Below, piece after piece: positions 18,933-27,482 of a stretch of 64,000 bases of DNA (within the stretch, counting starts at the first letter, position 1; the number at the start of each line of letters is the position of its first letter). The notes beneath the pieces are model-generated. The model did no database searches. It had not been told where the DNA came from and was given only the letters and a program-made list of their open reading frames with translations. The stretch comes from Dyadobacter sp. 3J3 (lineage in GTDB: Bacteria > Bacteroidota > Bacteroidia > Cytophagales > Spirosomataceae): positions 356,300-420,299 of the forward strand of contig NZ_VTOL01000005.1 of assembly GCF_009801115.1 (NCBI RefSeq), given 5' to 3'. Both the position numbers and the translations under genes were made by a program.

Positions 18933-20465
18933 TTGGGAAAAAAAGTAATTCTTATCATCATGGACGGCTGGGGAATTGCCAAAGCCGGAGAGGAAAATCG
19001 TTCTGCTGTTTTAGCGGCGAACACACCTTTTTATGACAGTATTTTACAGAGATATCCTCATAGCAAACTGGAAGCAAGCGGACTTGCCGTTGGTTTGCCT
19101 GATGGACAAATGGGTAATTCCGAAGTTGGGCACACCAACCTGGGTGCTGGTCGTGTCGTTTATCAGGATCTTGTTAAGATAAATCTTGCAGTTTCTTCGG
19201 GAACATTAGCCAATGAACCGGTACTGAACGATGCGTTGACTTTCGCAAAAGAAAATAACAAGAAAGTACATTTCATCGGACTTGTATCTGATGGTGGTGT
19301 TCATTCACATATCGATCACGTAAAAGGTCTTTGTAAAATTGCCGCAGATAAAGGTTTGAGCAATGTTTTTGTTCATGCTTTTACAGATGGCCGTGATACG
19401 GATCCTAAAAGTGGTTTAGGCTTTCTTACGGAATTACAGGAAACAATGGCCGCAACAACAGGCCAGATTGCCAGCGTTACCGGACGATATTACGCAATGG
19501 ACCGCGACAAACGTTGGGAGCGCGTAAAACTTGCTTATGACGCCATGGTTTTAGGCGAAGGTAAACATGTTAAGGCTGATGGTATTTTAGCAGCGATAGA
19601 GGAATCTTACGAAGCCGGTGTCACGGATGAATTTATCCTGCCAATTATTACTGTTAAAGAAGACGGTTCACCAATAGCTGTTATTGAAGAAAATGATGTG
19701 GTTGTTTGTTTTAATTTCCGTACAGACCGTGGCCGTGAAATTACAGAAGCACTTACGCAGCAGGATTTCCACGAGCAGAATATGCACAAGTTGAACCTGC
19801 GTTATATTACAATGACAAATTATGACGATACATTCAAAGGTGTTTCTGTCATTTTTGACAAAGACAACTTGAATAATACGTTGGGAGAAGTTTTGGAAGC
19901 TGCGGGTAAGAAACAAATCCGTATTGCAGAAACTGAAAAATATCCACACGTTACTTTCTTCTTTTCAGGTGGTCGTGAAAAACCATTTGAAGGTGAAAGC
20001 CGTTTGTTAAGTCCTTCTCCAAAAGTAGCGACTTATGATTTACAGCCAGAGATGTCTGCCTTCGGATTACGTGATCTTATCGTTCCTGAATTGATAAAAG
20101 AAGAGGTAGATTTTGTTTGTCTGAATTTTGCCAATGCAGATATGGTTGGTCATACTGGTGTTTTTGAAGCAGCTGTGAAAGCTTGTGAAACCGTAGATCA
20201 GTGTGTGCAGTCGGTTGTTACAACAGGTTTGGAACATGGCTATACTTCGATCATTATTGCCGATCATGGAAATTCCGATTACATGGCGAACGATGATGGT
20301 TCACCAAATACGGCGCATTCCCTGAATCTGGTTCCTTGTATTTTGGTTGACAATGATTATCAAAAACCAATCAAAGATGGTAAGCTTGCCGATATGGCAC
20401 CGACTATCCTGGAATTAATGGGCATAGCAAAACCGGAAGAAATGACTGGTAACAGCATTCTTTAA
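18933..20465 (+). CDS. gpmI: 2,3-bisphosphoglycerate-independent phosphoglycerate mutase
   Basis: This 510-residue protein has the usual length of the manganese-dependent iPGM. It interconverts 3- and 2-phosphoglycerate. The start is a TTG codon: KKVILIIMDGWGIA, carrying the first metal-binding Asp, begins right after it and no ATG is available upstream. The phosphoserine nucleophile is in QMGNSEVGHTNLGAGR; metal ligands are seen in FANADMVGHTG and IIADHGNSD. It continues the lower glycolysis theme set by eno and ends at a T-rich terminator. Confidence 0.96.
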   Translation: MGKKVILIIMDGWGIAKAGEENRSAVLAANTPFYDSILQRYPHSKLEASGLAVGLPDGQMGNSEVGHTNLGAGRVVYQDLVKINLAVSSGTLANEPVLNDALTFAKENNKKVHFIGLVSDGGVHSHIDHVKGLCKIAADKGLSNVFVHAFTDGRDTDPKSGLGFLTELQETMAATTGQIASVTGRYYAMDRDKRWERVKLAYDAMVLGEGKHVKADGILAAIEESYEAGVTDEFILPIITVKEDGSPIAVIEENDVVVCFNFRTDRGREITEALTQQDFHEQNMHKLNLRYITMTNYDDTFKGVSVIFDKDNLNNTLGEVLEAAGKKQIRIAETEKYPHVTFFFSGGREKPFEGESRLLSPSPKVATYDLQPEMSAFGLRDLIVPELIKEEVDFVCLNFANADMVGHTGVFEAAVKACETVDQCVQSVVTTGLEHGYTSIIIADHGNSDYMANDDGSPNTAHSLNLVPCILVDNDYQKPIKDGKLADMAPTILELMGIAKPEEMTGNSIL

Positions 20466-20495
20466 ACTATACGCCAATAAAAGGTGTTATTTTTG

Positions 20496-20528
20496 TCAGA
20501 GGGTCTGGGTCAGGCTCTCTGATTTTTT
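20496..20528 (+). terminator. Rho-independent terminator after gpmI
   Basis: TCAGAG (20496-20501) and CTCTGA (20517-20522) form a 6-bp stem with a 15-base loop that can pair further inside, followed by seven T. Just before it, TATTTTTG (20488-20495) happens to match a -7 promoter box; if used, it would transcribe through the terminator toward the next gene. Confidence 0.65.
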
Positions 20529-20573
20529 TGTGCCGTAACTGTTAAATTTTTGTTTTTGCTTCTTCACGGAAAT

Positions 20574-21185
20574 ATGAATAATAAAGTAATTAATTCGTCT
20601 TCTAAATTTTCCTTTTTTACCCAGATACTATATCTGTTCTGTGGTATTTTTCTTTTTCTGACAAGCTGTGATTCTGCACAGGAAAAGCAAAGTAAGGTGA
20701 TGACTTATTATGATTTGAAAGGATTTATTGAATCACAGATTTCTGTGCTTAACAAAGAAAAGCCGGAAGTGGTCAAAACCATGAGCGTATCCGGAAAAAA
20801 TGAAACACGAACTTCCCGGGAAATGGATTGGAAAAAGGAACTGGAATTGTTTATCCAGGCTGATATTAATAAACCGGCATACAGTAAAAGCTATTCAATT
20901 ACGAAACCGGATTCACTTACGATTGTCTACGCTTTAACAACGGGCGAAAGTCTTCCTGTTCGATATCTGAAAATTGAAATGGATAAAACTTCCGGAACGC
21001 CTGTGCTGGTTCAGGCGCTGTTGCGTGCTGAGAATAAATTATATCAATCTGAGAAAAATATAGAAATGCATGGATCGGTTAAAGGCGGTCTGTGGTACTT
21101 AAAAACGTACAAGATTACAGGATATCAGAAACTCGCGACGATGGATAAGAAAGTATTTTACGTAAGTGCACATGTGCAACGTTAA
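20574..21185 (+). CDS. Uncharacterised lipoprotein
   Basis: I choose ATG 20574 (MNNKVINSSSKF), which gives a 203-residue protein; an upstream in-frame start at 20550 is possible. The N-terminus has a hydrophobic segment ending in the lipobox LTSC, so it should be lipid-anchored in the envelope. The mature part has no motif I recognise; it alternates short strands (SLTIVYALTTGESLPVRYLKIEMD) and looks like a small beta-rich domain. Neighbours give no functional hint. It probably exists in related Cytophagales, but I cannot name a family. Confidence 0.75.
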   Translation: MNNKVINSSSKFSFFTQILYLFCGIFLFLTSCDSAQEKQSKVMTYYDLKGFIESQISVLNKEKPEVVKTMSVSGKNETRTSREMDWKKELELFIQADINKPAYSKSYSITKPDSLTIVYALTTGESLPVRYLKIEMDKTSGTPVLVQALLRAENKLYQSEKNIEMHGSVKGGLWYLKTYKITGYQKLATMDKKVFYVSAHVQR

Positions 21186-21200
21186 GCTTCTTACGCAACA

Positions 21201-21228
21201 TTTTGTCCTATTTTGCCCTATTTTGTGT
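21201..21228. repeat. Short decamer repeat in a 300-base gap
   Basis: TTTTGTCCTA, TTTTGCCCTA and TTTTGTGTGT run end to end with a period of ten. Two of the copies read TATTTTG, resembling -7 promoter boxes one base short. The rest of the gap up to 21485 is AT-rich and holds no gene I can support; the promoter of the coiled-coil protein gene should lie within it. Confidence 0.35.
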
Positions 21229-21485
21229 GTGGTATACGCAGGATTTCAGGCCTTAGGGCGTACTGATTTTCATATAAGCCAAATTTATATTAGATGCACT
21301 AATAATTCATAATAGGCCTTATTTCTACGGAAAGGCAGTTTTGGTTTTTAGTGTATTATCTTTTCATTGTTGCTACTGCTATATTTTGATTAAATGAAAT
21401 ATTGGGGAATGATATTGGCTAAATGGATTCAGAATTTAACTAAATCTAGATAAATCAAATTATTACATAACCTAAATTAGTATCA

Positions 21486-22436
21486 ATGCAGCAGCCAGAA
21501 CAAAAAAACAAGCAAACAATAGCGTGGGCAATGGTAGTTGTCCTAGGTCTAGCAACAGCCATGTTTGGCTATCTTTTCACAACTCAGAAAAGTGAATTGA
21601 CTCAGCAGGAATCAATGGTCGTAGAAAAGGCAAGGGAATTGGCACTTACAAAAACAAAACTTGATTCTATTTCAACCGTGCTTGACACAAAAATCGCGGA
21701 AATTGAGAAATTAGGTGGAGATGTTTCAGAGTTAACTAAAATGAAAACTCAGCTGGAAGCGGATAAAGCAGCTTTCAGAAGAAGTAACAAAGTTGAAACT
21801 GGAAAATATCTTGTTAAAATTAAAGAATACGAAAAATTCCTTGTTGAAAAAGACGAAGTTATTGCACAGCTTAGACTTGAAAATGAGCATCTTGTGGCTT
21901 CCAATGATTCTCTAAGCACACATGTAGGAACTTTGACTAACGAAAGAGTTAGACTGGTACAACGTCAGGCAGAATTGACTGACTCTGTTGTAACTTTTAC
22001 AGCTGCTAATAAAGAATTATCTGCAAAAGTTAGCCAGGCGGCTGCTCTTAAAGCTCAAAATCTTAAAGTTCTTACTGTTAATTCAAGAGGAAAAACAAAA
22101 GATAAAGAGGAGTACAAAGCAAAACGCGTTGACAAACTTAAATTGGTTTTCAACCTACCTGAAAATGCACTTACAGCACAGGAATCAAAAGATATTTATT
22201 TAAGAGTTCTTGATCCGCAGGGAGCTGTTGTTGCAAATGATGCAACAGGTTCAGGAGATTTCGAAGTAGATGGTGCACCTTCAAAATTCACAGCACGTGA
22301 ATCTGTGGCTTACCAGAACAACAATCAGAAAGTTGAAATGCTTTATGATAATTCTCAACTCCGTCCTGGAAAATACAGCGTAGAACTTTATTCGGAAGGT
22401 TATAAAATCGGTGGAACAAACTTCACTATCAAATAA
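21486..22436 (+). CDS. Membrane-anchored coiled-coil protein of unknown function
   Basis: This 316-residue protein has one N-terminal membrane segment (about 11-31, TIAWAMVVVLGLATAMFGYLF) and no clear cleavage site. A long coiled coil follows (about 35-190, rich in Glu, Lys, Leu and Gln), then a C-terminal domain of about 100 residues with beta character (KLVFNLPENALTAQ, DIYLRVLDPQGAVV, RPGKYSVELYSEGYKIG). It is probably anchored in the inner membrane and spans the periplasm. No enzymatic motif is present. A strong bidirectional terminator follows. Confidence 0.8.
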   Translation: MQQPEQKNKQTIAWAMVVVLGLATAMFGYLFTTQKSELTQQESMVVEKARELALTKTKLDSISTVLDTKIAEIEKLGGDVSELTKMKTQLEADKAAFRRSNKVETGKYLVKIKEYEKFLVEKDEVIAQLRLENEHLVASNDSLSTHVGTLTNERVRLVQRQAELTDSVVTFTAANKELSAKVSQAAALKAQNLKVLTVNSRGKTKDKEEYKAKRVDKLKLVFNLPENALTAQESKDIYLRVLDPQGAVVANDATGSGDFEVDGAPSKFTARESVAYQNNNQKVEMLYDNSQLRPGKYSVELYSEGYKIGGTNFTIK

Positions 22437-22462
22437 TAACTCTGACAGTGTTTTGGGAATAA

Positions 22463-22498
22463 AAAGAGAGAGCCGGACTTTTGCCTGGCTCTCTCTTT
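22463..22498. terminator. Bidirectional terminator between the coiled-coil gene and PPK2
   Basis: AAAGAGAGAGCCGG and CCTGGCTCTCTCTTT form a long stem around ACTTTTG. A-rich left and T-rich right flanks fit termination in both directions for this convergent pair. Confidence 0.82.
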
Positions 22499-22519
22499 GT
22501 TATTTCAAAATTGTAATTA

Positions 22520-23410
22520 TTAAGCCTCAGTCTGATTTCTGATAATCTGGATAAAACGTTGAAGTTCTTCTGCTCTTTCCGGACTTACTTCCGGATAATT
22601 CATATCCATCTTTTTCAATTCTTCAATAATAATACTGCCAACAATTAGCCGCGTATTTTTCTTATCATCCGCAGGAACAACAAACCAGGGAGATTTTTTT
22701 GTTGCCGTTTCATTAATTGCGTCCTGATAAGCGTTCATATATTCATCCCAACTATCACGTACTTTTACATCCTGCTCTTCAAATTTCCAGTTTTTATTAG
22801 GATCCTCAATCCGTTCGATCAGGCGGTCAGCCTGTTCCTTTTTTGAAACATTAAGAAAGAACTTGATAACACGAATCCCGTTGCGATACAGATATTTTTC
22901 AAGGTTTTTGATATCTGAGTAGCGTTGATCAAAAAGCTTGTCAACATCTTCGGTAAGTTCGGTTGGAAGTCTTTGTGATGAAGTTAATATACTTGGATCT
23001 ACTTTTACAACCAGAACTTCTTCGTAATAACTGCGGTTGAAAATCGTAATGGTCCCACGGTTTGGCAATACATTATTGGTCCGCCATAAAAAATCATGGC
23101 CGAGTTCAGTATCTGATGGCCTTTTGAATGAGTGTATTTGGACACCCACAGGATTTACGCCAGACATCACATGTTTTATTGTTCCGTCTTTTCCAGCCGC
23201 GTCCATGGCCTGAAAAATAATAAGCAGTCCATATCGGTTGTGCGCATACATTTTGCTTTGTAGCTCATCCATTTCCTGGACAAAGTCTGCCAGCATGGAA
23301 GCATATTCTTCTTTATCATCATAAATATCTTTAAAGCTGGTTTTGGCTTTGCTGATATCAAATTTTTCCGTACCGTCTACGCGAAATTCGCTTGACTTGA
23401 ACTGAGACAT
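22520..23410 (-). CDS. Polyphosphate kinase 2 family protein
   Basis: This 296-residue protein transfers phosphate between polyphosphate and nucleotides. It has the PPK2 Walker A region FQAMDAAGKDGTIKHVMSGVNP, the lid and catalytic stretch FNRSYYEEVLVVKVDP, and the downstream ERIEDPNKNWKFEEQD. Its length fits the single-domain PPK2 group that phosphorylates NMP or NDP. Whether it is the AMP-, ADP- or GDP-directed type cannot be decided by eye. It lies downstream of rdgB on the same strand. Confidence 0.93.
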   Translation of the reverse strand: MSQFKSSEFRVDGTEKFDISKAKTSFKDIYDDKEEYASMLADFVQEMDELQSKMYAHNRYGLLIIFQAMDAAGKDGTIKHVMSGVNPVGVQIHSFKRPSDTELGHDFLWRTNNVLPNRGTITIFNRSYYEEVLVVKVDPSILTSSQRLPTELTEDVDKLFDQRYSDIKNLEKYLYRNGIRVIKFFLNVSKKEQADRLIERIEDPNKNWKFEEQDVKVRDSWDEYMNAYQDAINETATKKSPWFVVPADDKKNTRLIVGSIIIEELKKMDMNYPEVSPERAEELQRFIQIIRNQTEA

Positions 23411-23451
23411 AGTGATGGGATTTGGTTAATTGGATGAATGCAATGAAAATT

Positions 23452-23475
23452 CTTTCAAATGGTTTTATTTGAAAG
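23452..23475. terminator. Stem-loop between rdgB and the PPK2 gene
   Basis: CTTTCAAAT and ATTTGAAAG pair perfectly (9 bp) around GGTTTT. In the leftward direction it is followed only by a mixed A/T stretch, so it may be a weak terminator for rdgB or a processing site between the two genes. Confidence 0.4.
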
Positions 23476-23488
23476 GAGAGAAATGCTG

Positions 23489-24076
23489 TTACACTTCGTC
23501 GTTATAAGTTTTTAGAAATTGTTCAAGTTTTGCAAAAGCACGGGCTCTGTGACTTAATTCTCCTTTTTCTTCCATGCTCATTTCAGCAAAAGTTCTATCG
23601 TGGCCTTCCGGAACAAAAATAGGATTATAACCAAATCCGTAAGTGCCACGTTTTTCCATTGTAATCTTACCTTTTATTTCTCCGTCAAACTGGTAATATT
23701 TACCATCAAGGACCAGCGTGATCACTGCTACAAATCGAGCATTGAAATTATCCTTGCCGACCATTTTCTCTAGCACGAGATCCATATTGTCGTCGGCACT
23801 CCTTTGAGGACCTGCATAATAAGCAGAATGAACACCCGGCTCCCCATCCAGCGCATCAATTTCAAGTCCGGAGTCATCCGCAAAACAATTGACAGCATAG
23901 TTATTCCAGACAAATTCAGCCTTCTCGTTGGAGTTTTCTGGAATGGTATCGTGCGTTTCCGGAATTTCTTCTTCACAGCCAATTTCTTTTAATGTAGTCA
24001 AAGTGAAAGAATCACCAAGCAAGGCCTGTACTTCTTCCAGTTTATGTTGATTATTGGTAGCAAAGCAAAGTTTCAT
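23489..24076 (-). CDS. rdgB: XTP/dITP diphosphatase (RdgB/HAM1 family)
   Basis: This 195-residue enzyme cleaves non-canonical purine triphosphates (ITP, XTP, dITP) to monophosphates, keeping them out of nucleic acids. Motifs are the N-terminal LCFATNNQHKLEEVQALLG substrate loop, FADDSGLEIDALDGEPGVHSA, and GFGYNPIFVPEGHDRTFAEMS, together defining the family. The length is normal. It shares strand and neighbourhood with the PPK2 gene, also nucleotide-related. Confidence 0.95.
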   Translation of the reverse strand: MKLCFATNNQHKLEEVQALLGDSFTLTTLKEIGCEEEIPETHDTIPENSNEKAEFVWNNYAVNCFADDSGLEIDALDGEPGVHSAYYAGPQRSADDNMDLVLEKMVGKDNFNARFVAVITLVLDGKYYQFDGEIKGKITMEKRGTYGFGYNPIFVPEGHDRTFAEMSMEEKGELSHRARAFAKLEQFLKTYNDEV

Positions 24077-24118
24077 TAGTAAAGTCGCGTAAGAGTGATT
24101 TGGAAATGCAGTTTAACA

Positions 24119-24150
24119 AAAAACGGCCACTTCAGAAGAAGCAGCCGTCT
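24119..24150 (-). terminator. Leftward terminator-like hairpin after the FKBP gene
   Basis: ACGGC-CA-CTTC pairs with GAAG-CA-GCCGT around AGAA, leaving a small symmetric internal loop. Read leftward it is followed by a run of T (AAAAAA on the plus strand), as expected for a terminator of the FKBP gene. Confidence 0.6.
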
Positions 24151-24173
24151 ATTATTTTATACCCTGACCTGGA

Positions 24174-25079
24174 TTATTTCGTAGGAGCAGGCATTGGAGG
24201 AGTTGCTGGTTTAACTCCTTTTGTAAAGTCGATCAATTCAACATCGAACAACAAAACAGAATTTCCCGGAATTGCACCTGGCGATCCGTCAACACCATAA
24301 GCCAATCCTGATGGGATGATCAAAGTGCGTTTCCCGCCTTTTTTCATCAACATAATACCTTCTTCCCAACCTGGAATAACCATACCAACACCAACCTGGA
24401 AGTCAATTGGTTTTCCTGTGTTTTTAGAACTGTCAAATACTTTTCCGTCCAAAAGTTTACCTGTGTAGTGAACTTTCACATTGTCGCCCTGAGTAGGAGC
24501 GTCACCTGTTCCTACAACATCGTCAACATAATACAGGCCAGAAGCTGTATGCTGTGCTTTTGCAGTCAGGTTATTTTTTGTAAGATATTCCTGTATAACT
24601 TTTTCGTCAATCGCTTTTTGTTTTACACCTGCTTCTGACTGTGATTTCTGGAATTCTTCAGATGTAAGAACGCTCAAAACTTTAACAGTGAAAGTAATTT
24701 CTGATCCTTTTTTGATCATTGGAGGCAAAGGCTGCATCATTTTTGCAAAAAGTGTATCCGCATTGATGAAGAATTTCGCGCTGTCACCAGCTGCAAGCAT
24801 AGCCAAACCTTCTTCAAAACTTCCTTTGAAAGGAGGAGCCTGAAGAACCAATTTTACAGGAGTTTTATCTTTGTAAGTATCACGCAGCGTTGAGTCAGCT
24901 CCATTTTTAAGAACCAGGTGGAATGACATAATATCACCAAGTTTTGCTTTCCGGGCAGCATCATCGTGCTCGAAAATCTGATACTTCAGGCCACTTTCAG
25001 TAACTTTTGTCTTATACTTGTCGCAGGCTGTGGCGAGAAGAGTTATGCCTAGTACATAACCGATTGTTTTAAGATTCAT
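24174..25079 (-). CDS. FKBP-type peptidyl-prolyl isomerase lipoprotein with two FKBP-like domains
   Basis: This 301-residue lipoprotein has the lipobox LATAC at residues 15-19. The C-terminal domain (about 180-290) is a clear FKBP: GDNVKVHYTGKLLDGKVFDSS, PIDFQVGVGMVIPGWEEGIMLMKKGGKRTLIIP and the final VLLFDVELID. Residues about 30-140 look like a second, degenerate FKBP domain (GDIMSFHLVLKNG, GSFEEGLAMLAAGDSAKFFI). It should fold envelope proteins by catalysing proline isomerisation. The tail is Pro-rich. Confidence 0.9.
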   Translation of the reverse strand: MNLKTIGYVLGITLLATACDKYKTKVTESGLKYQIFEHDDAARKAKLGDIMSFHLVLKNGADSTLRDTYKDKTPVKLVLQAPPFKGSFEEGLAMLAAGDSAKFFINADTLFAKMMQPLPPMIKKGSEITFTVKVLSVLTSEEFQKSQSEAGVKQKAIDEKVIQEYLTKNNLTAKAQHTASGLYYVDDVVGTGDAPTQGDNVKVHYTGKLLDGKVFDSSKNTGKPIDFQVGVGMVIPGWEEGIMLMKKGGKRTLIIPSGLAYGVDGSPGAIPGNSVLLFDVELIDFTKGVKPATPPMPAPTK

Positions 25080-25136
25080 TGGATTGTATTAATTAGAAAA
25101 TATTTATGTGAATGTTATATTATTTGGTTCTTGTTA

Positions 25137-26171
25137 CTAATCAACTTTCAGTAATTCGTCCTTGTATTTTGGAAGAATAGATAAAAAGAGATCAACTGTA
25201 TCATTGATGGAAAGCTCTGTTCTGCCACCTGATGCATTTTTGTGTCCGCCTCCGTTAAAATAAGTACTCGAAACATCACGAACTGAAAAGTCGCCCACAG
25301 AGCGGAAAGAGATTTTTATTTCCCCTTTTCTTTCAATAAACAATGCAGACATGACCACGTTTTCAACCTGCAAACCGTAATTAACAATACCTTCTGTTTC
25401 ACCCGGACTTGAATTAAACCGAGCAAGTTCTGCATCGGTAAGTACCATATAAGCGGTACGGTATTCAGGCAGGACAATTAATTTTTGAGATAAAACATAT
25501 CCCAGAAACTGTAAACGGGACAAAGGTGAGTTATCATAAATTAACCTGTGCACCCGGCTCGTATCAAATCCTGTAAGCATCAGATCCGCAATCGCCAAAT
25601 GGACAGCCGGCGTTACATTTCCATGTTTGAAAGACCCTGTGTCCGTCATTATTCCGGCATAAAGATTCTCCGCCATTGGAATATCAAAAATCGATGTTGT
25701 TGGAACATCGCCCTCGATTTCCTTAATTAACGAATAAACAAGCTGCGCCGTTGCGGCCGCCGTGGTATCCCAGATCATCCATTTTGCGAAATGTTCGGGT
25801 TCCAGGTGGTGATCAATCAACAATTTAGGTGCTTTTGCATCCTGAACTAGTTTTCCAAGATCTTTTAATCTTGACAATGCTGAGAAATCAAGACAGCAAA
25901 TTAATGTTGCCTCTTCAATTTTCCTTCTGCATTTTCCCTGTTCACCAGACTTTTCATATACCAGAACTTCGCTCATGCCAGGAAGCCAGCGAAGGTTTGC
26001 AGCATAATCTGTCGGACTGATAACGGTTACAGTATGTCCTTTTTTAGATAAATAACTTGCCCATCCAAGCGAAGAGCCCAGCGCGTCGGCGTCAGGATCT
26101 CTATGCATCGTGATGATGATTTTTTGAGGAGTAGATAGAAAAGCTACTAGCTCTTCAACAGTTTGATTCAC
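25137..26171 (-). CDS. DHH/DHHA1 phosphoesterase, NrnA-like (oligoribonuclease/pAp phosphatase)
   Basis: This 344-residue protein has the DHH superfamily metal motifs: HRDPDADALGSS (motif I), CLDFS (motif II), LIDHH (motif III) and the later GIMTDTGSF. The C-terminal DHHA1 domain ends in the substrate-binding GGGHKNASGG. Family members degrade 2-5-mer RNAs and pAp, finishing RNA turnover and recycling cyclic-dinucleotide products. Which substrate dominates here is not visible. It is divergent from ndk. Confidence 0.9.
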   Translation of the reverse strand: MNQTVEELVAFLSTPQKIIITMHRDPDADALGSSLGWASYLSKKGHTVTVISPTDYAANLRWLPGMSEVLVYEKSGEQGKCRRKIEEATLICCLDFSALSRLKDLGKLVQDAKAPKLLIDHHLEPEHFAKWMIWDTTAAATAQLVYSLIKEIEGDVPTTSIFDIPMAENLYAGIMTDTGSFKHGNVTPAVHLAIADLMLTGFDTSRVHRLIYDNSPLSRLQFLGYVLSQKLIVLPEYRTAYMVLTDAELARFNSSPGETEGIVNYGLQVENVVMSALFIERKGEIKISFRSVGDFSVRDVSSTYFNGGGHKNASGGRTELSINDTVDLFLSILPKYKDELLKVD

Positions 26172-26216
26172 AGTTATTTAATTCAAAAAGAAAATTTGGA
26201 CCCGGCAATTTGATGA

Positions 26217-26224
26217 CAAAATTA
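26217..26224 (-). promoter_or_regulatory. Candidate promoter of the NrnA-like gene, -7 box
   Basis: CAAAATTA on the plus strand reads TAATTTTG on the minus strand, an exact TAnnTTTG box 46 bases upstream of the gene start. No clear -33 partner is seen. Confidence 0.4.
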
Positions 26225-26312
26225 ACAAAACTGTTGGGATTTGTTTAATGTTGACTACGAAAGGCTTATTCAGAAGCGAATGTTTTTGTCTGAAAATGAG
26301 GTTCCGGGCAGA

Positions 26313-26347
26313 TTTGATGGCTATATAAAATGAAAATTGTAGTTTTG
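26313..26347 (+). promoter_or_regulatory. Candidate ndk promoter
   Basis: TTTG (26313-26316) and TAGTTTTG (26340-26347) match the Bacteroidota -33 and -7 elements with a 23-base spacing, at the long end of the normal range. The ndk start codon is 26 bases further on. Confidence 0.5.
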
Positions 26348-26373
26348 CATTAAAATAAATTTTAGCAAACTGT

Positions 26374-26793
26374 ATGTCAACCAATAAGACCTTCACGATG
26401 ATTAAGCCTGACGCCGTATTAGACGGAAATTCAGGTGCTATCATCAAAATGATCGAGGCTGCCGGATTCCGTGTTGTAGCTTTGAAGAAAACACAATTAA
26501 CGCCGGAACGTGCGGGTGAATTTTACGAGGTACACAAAGACCGTCCTTTTTACAATGATTTATGTGCTTACATGTCATCAGGACCAATTGTACCGATTAT
26601 TCTTGAAAAAGAAAATGCTGTGGCAGATTTCCGTACTTTGATTGGTGCTACGAATCCTGCTAATGCTGAGGATGGAACAATCCGTAAATTGTTTGCAAAA
26701 TCAATTGAAGCAAACGCAATCCACGGTTCTGATTCCGATGAGAATGCTGCAATAGAAGGAAGTTTCTTCTTTGCTCATACAGAGCAGTTTTAA
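26374..26793 (+). CDS. ndk: Nucleoside diphosphate kinase
   Basis: This 139-residue enzyme balances nucleoside triphosphate pools through a phosphohistidine intermediate. It has FTMIKPDAV near the start and the catalytic His117 in NAIHGSDS. The length is standard for the hexameric type. A perfect palindromic terminator follows, shared with the opposing fasciclin gene. Confidence 0.97.
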   Translation: MSTNKTFTMIKPDAVLDGNSGAIIKMIEAAGFRVVALKKTQLTPERAGEFYEVHKDRPFYNDLCAYMSSGPIVPIILEKENAVADFRTLIGATNPANAEDGTIRKLFAKSIEANAIHGSDSDENAAIEGSFFFAHTEQF

Positions 26794-26814
26794 GGAAATG
26801 AGTAATTTTAAATA

Positions 26815-26850
26815 AAACAGGCCTGATGTTTTAAAACATCAGGCCTGTTT
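26815..26850. terminator. Perfect palindromic bidirectional terminator (ndk / fasciclin gene)
   Basis: AAACAGGCCTGATGTTTT and its exact reverse complement meet with no separate loop, giving a 36-base perfect palindrome with A- and T-rich ends. It can serve both converging genes. Confidence 0.9.
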
Positions 26851-26868
26851 TATTTTGGAAAGATTGTA

Positions 26869-27387
26869 TTATTTAAAAATTTTCAAAGTATGGTCAATAA
26901 CCTGAATGGTACCATTATCAGCGTTGACATTTTTAGTGATAACAAAAGCTCGTTTATTAATTAGAAATGGCGAATCTTTGGTTTGTGTCACTGTAATGCT
27001 ATCTCCTTTCAAAATGGTTGGATATTTTTGAACCTTCAATGATTCATAACTAAGATTTTGGTTAAGTATGTGTTTGTAAACAAATGCTCTTATCGAATCC
27101 TTAGGCATTGCATTGATTTGCGCGCTGGTAATACTTGAGTTTACAAATGCAGCGTTGTTAGGAGCGAACAATGTAATGTTTTCAGTTCTTAACCCGTCAC
27201 TCAAATCATTTGCAAGAATTATTTCACGCAATGTTGAAAATTCACTGTTTTCAAGAATTACATCTGTAATTGTCTTAGGTTTTACAATGTCGCTATCTTT
27301 CTCAGTACAGGATGATACTATACCGCCAAATAATGTGACAATCAAAAAAAATGCCGCATAACGACCTATAAAGTTAATTTTTTTCAT
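26869..27387 (-). CDS. Fasciclin (FAS1) domain lipoprotein
   Basis: This 172-residue protein has a signal segment ending in the lipobox VSSC, then one FAS1 domain: LREIILANDLSDGL, the H1 motif ITLFAPNNAAF, and the H2-like end NADNGTIQVIDHTLKIF. FAS1 proteins are surface adhesion or carbohydrate-binding modules; the ligand is unknown. It is a single-domain anchored version. It stands alone between ndk (convergent) and the DUF1080 gene (divergent). Confidence 0.87.
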   Translation of the reverse strand: MKKINFIGRYAAFFLIVTLFGGIVSSCTEKDSDIVKPKTITDVILENSEFSTLREIILANDLSDGLRTENITLFAPNNAAFVNSSITSAQINAMPKDSIRAFVYKHILNQNLSYESLKVQKYPTILKGDSITVTQTKDSPFLINKRAFVITKNVNADNGTIQVIDHTLKIFK

Positions 27388-27482
27388 AGCTTCGGATCAG
27401 TTTAATTTTTGTAAAACTAATGTAAATTGTAGTTTGGTAAATTTTAAAACTAATTTTTTTTAATCCTAATCCCAAAAACGAG

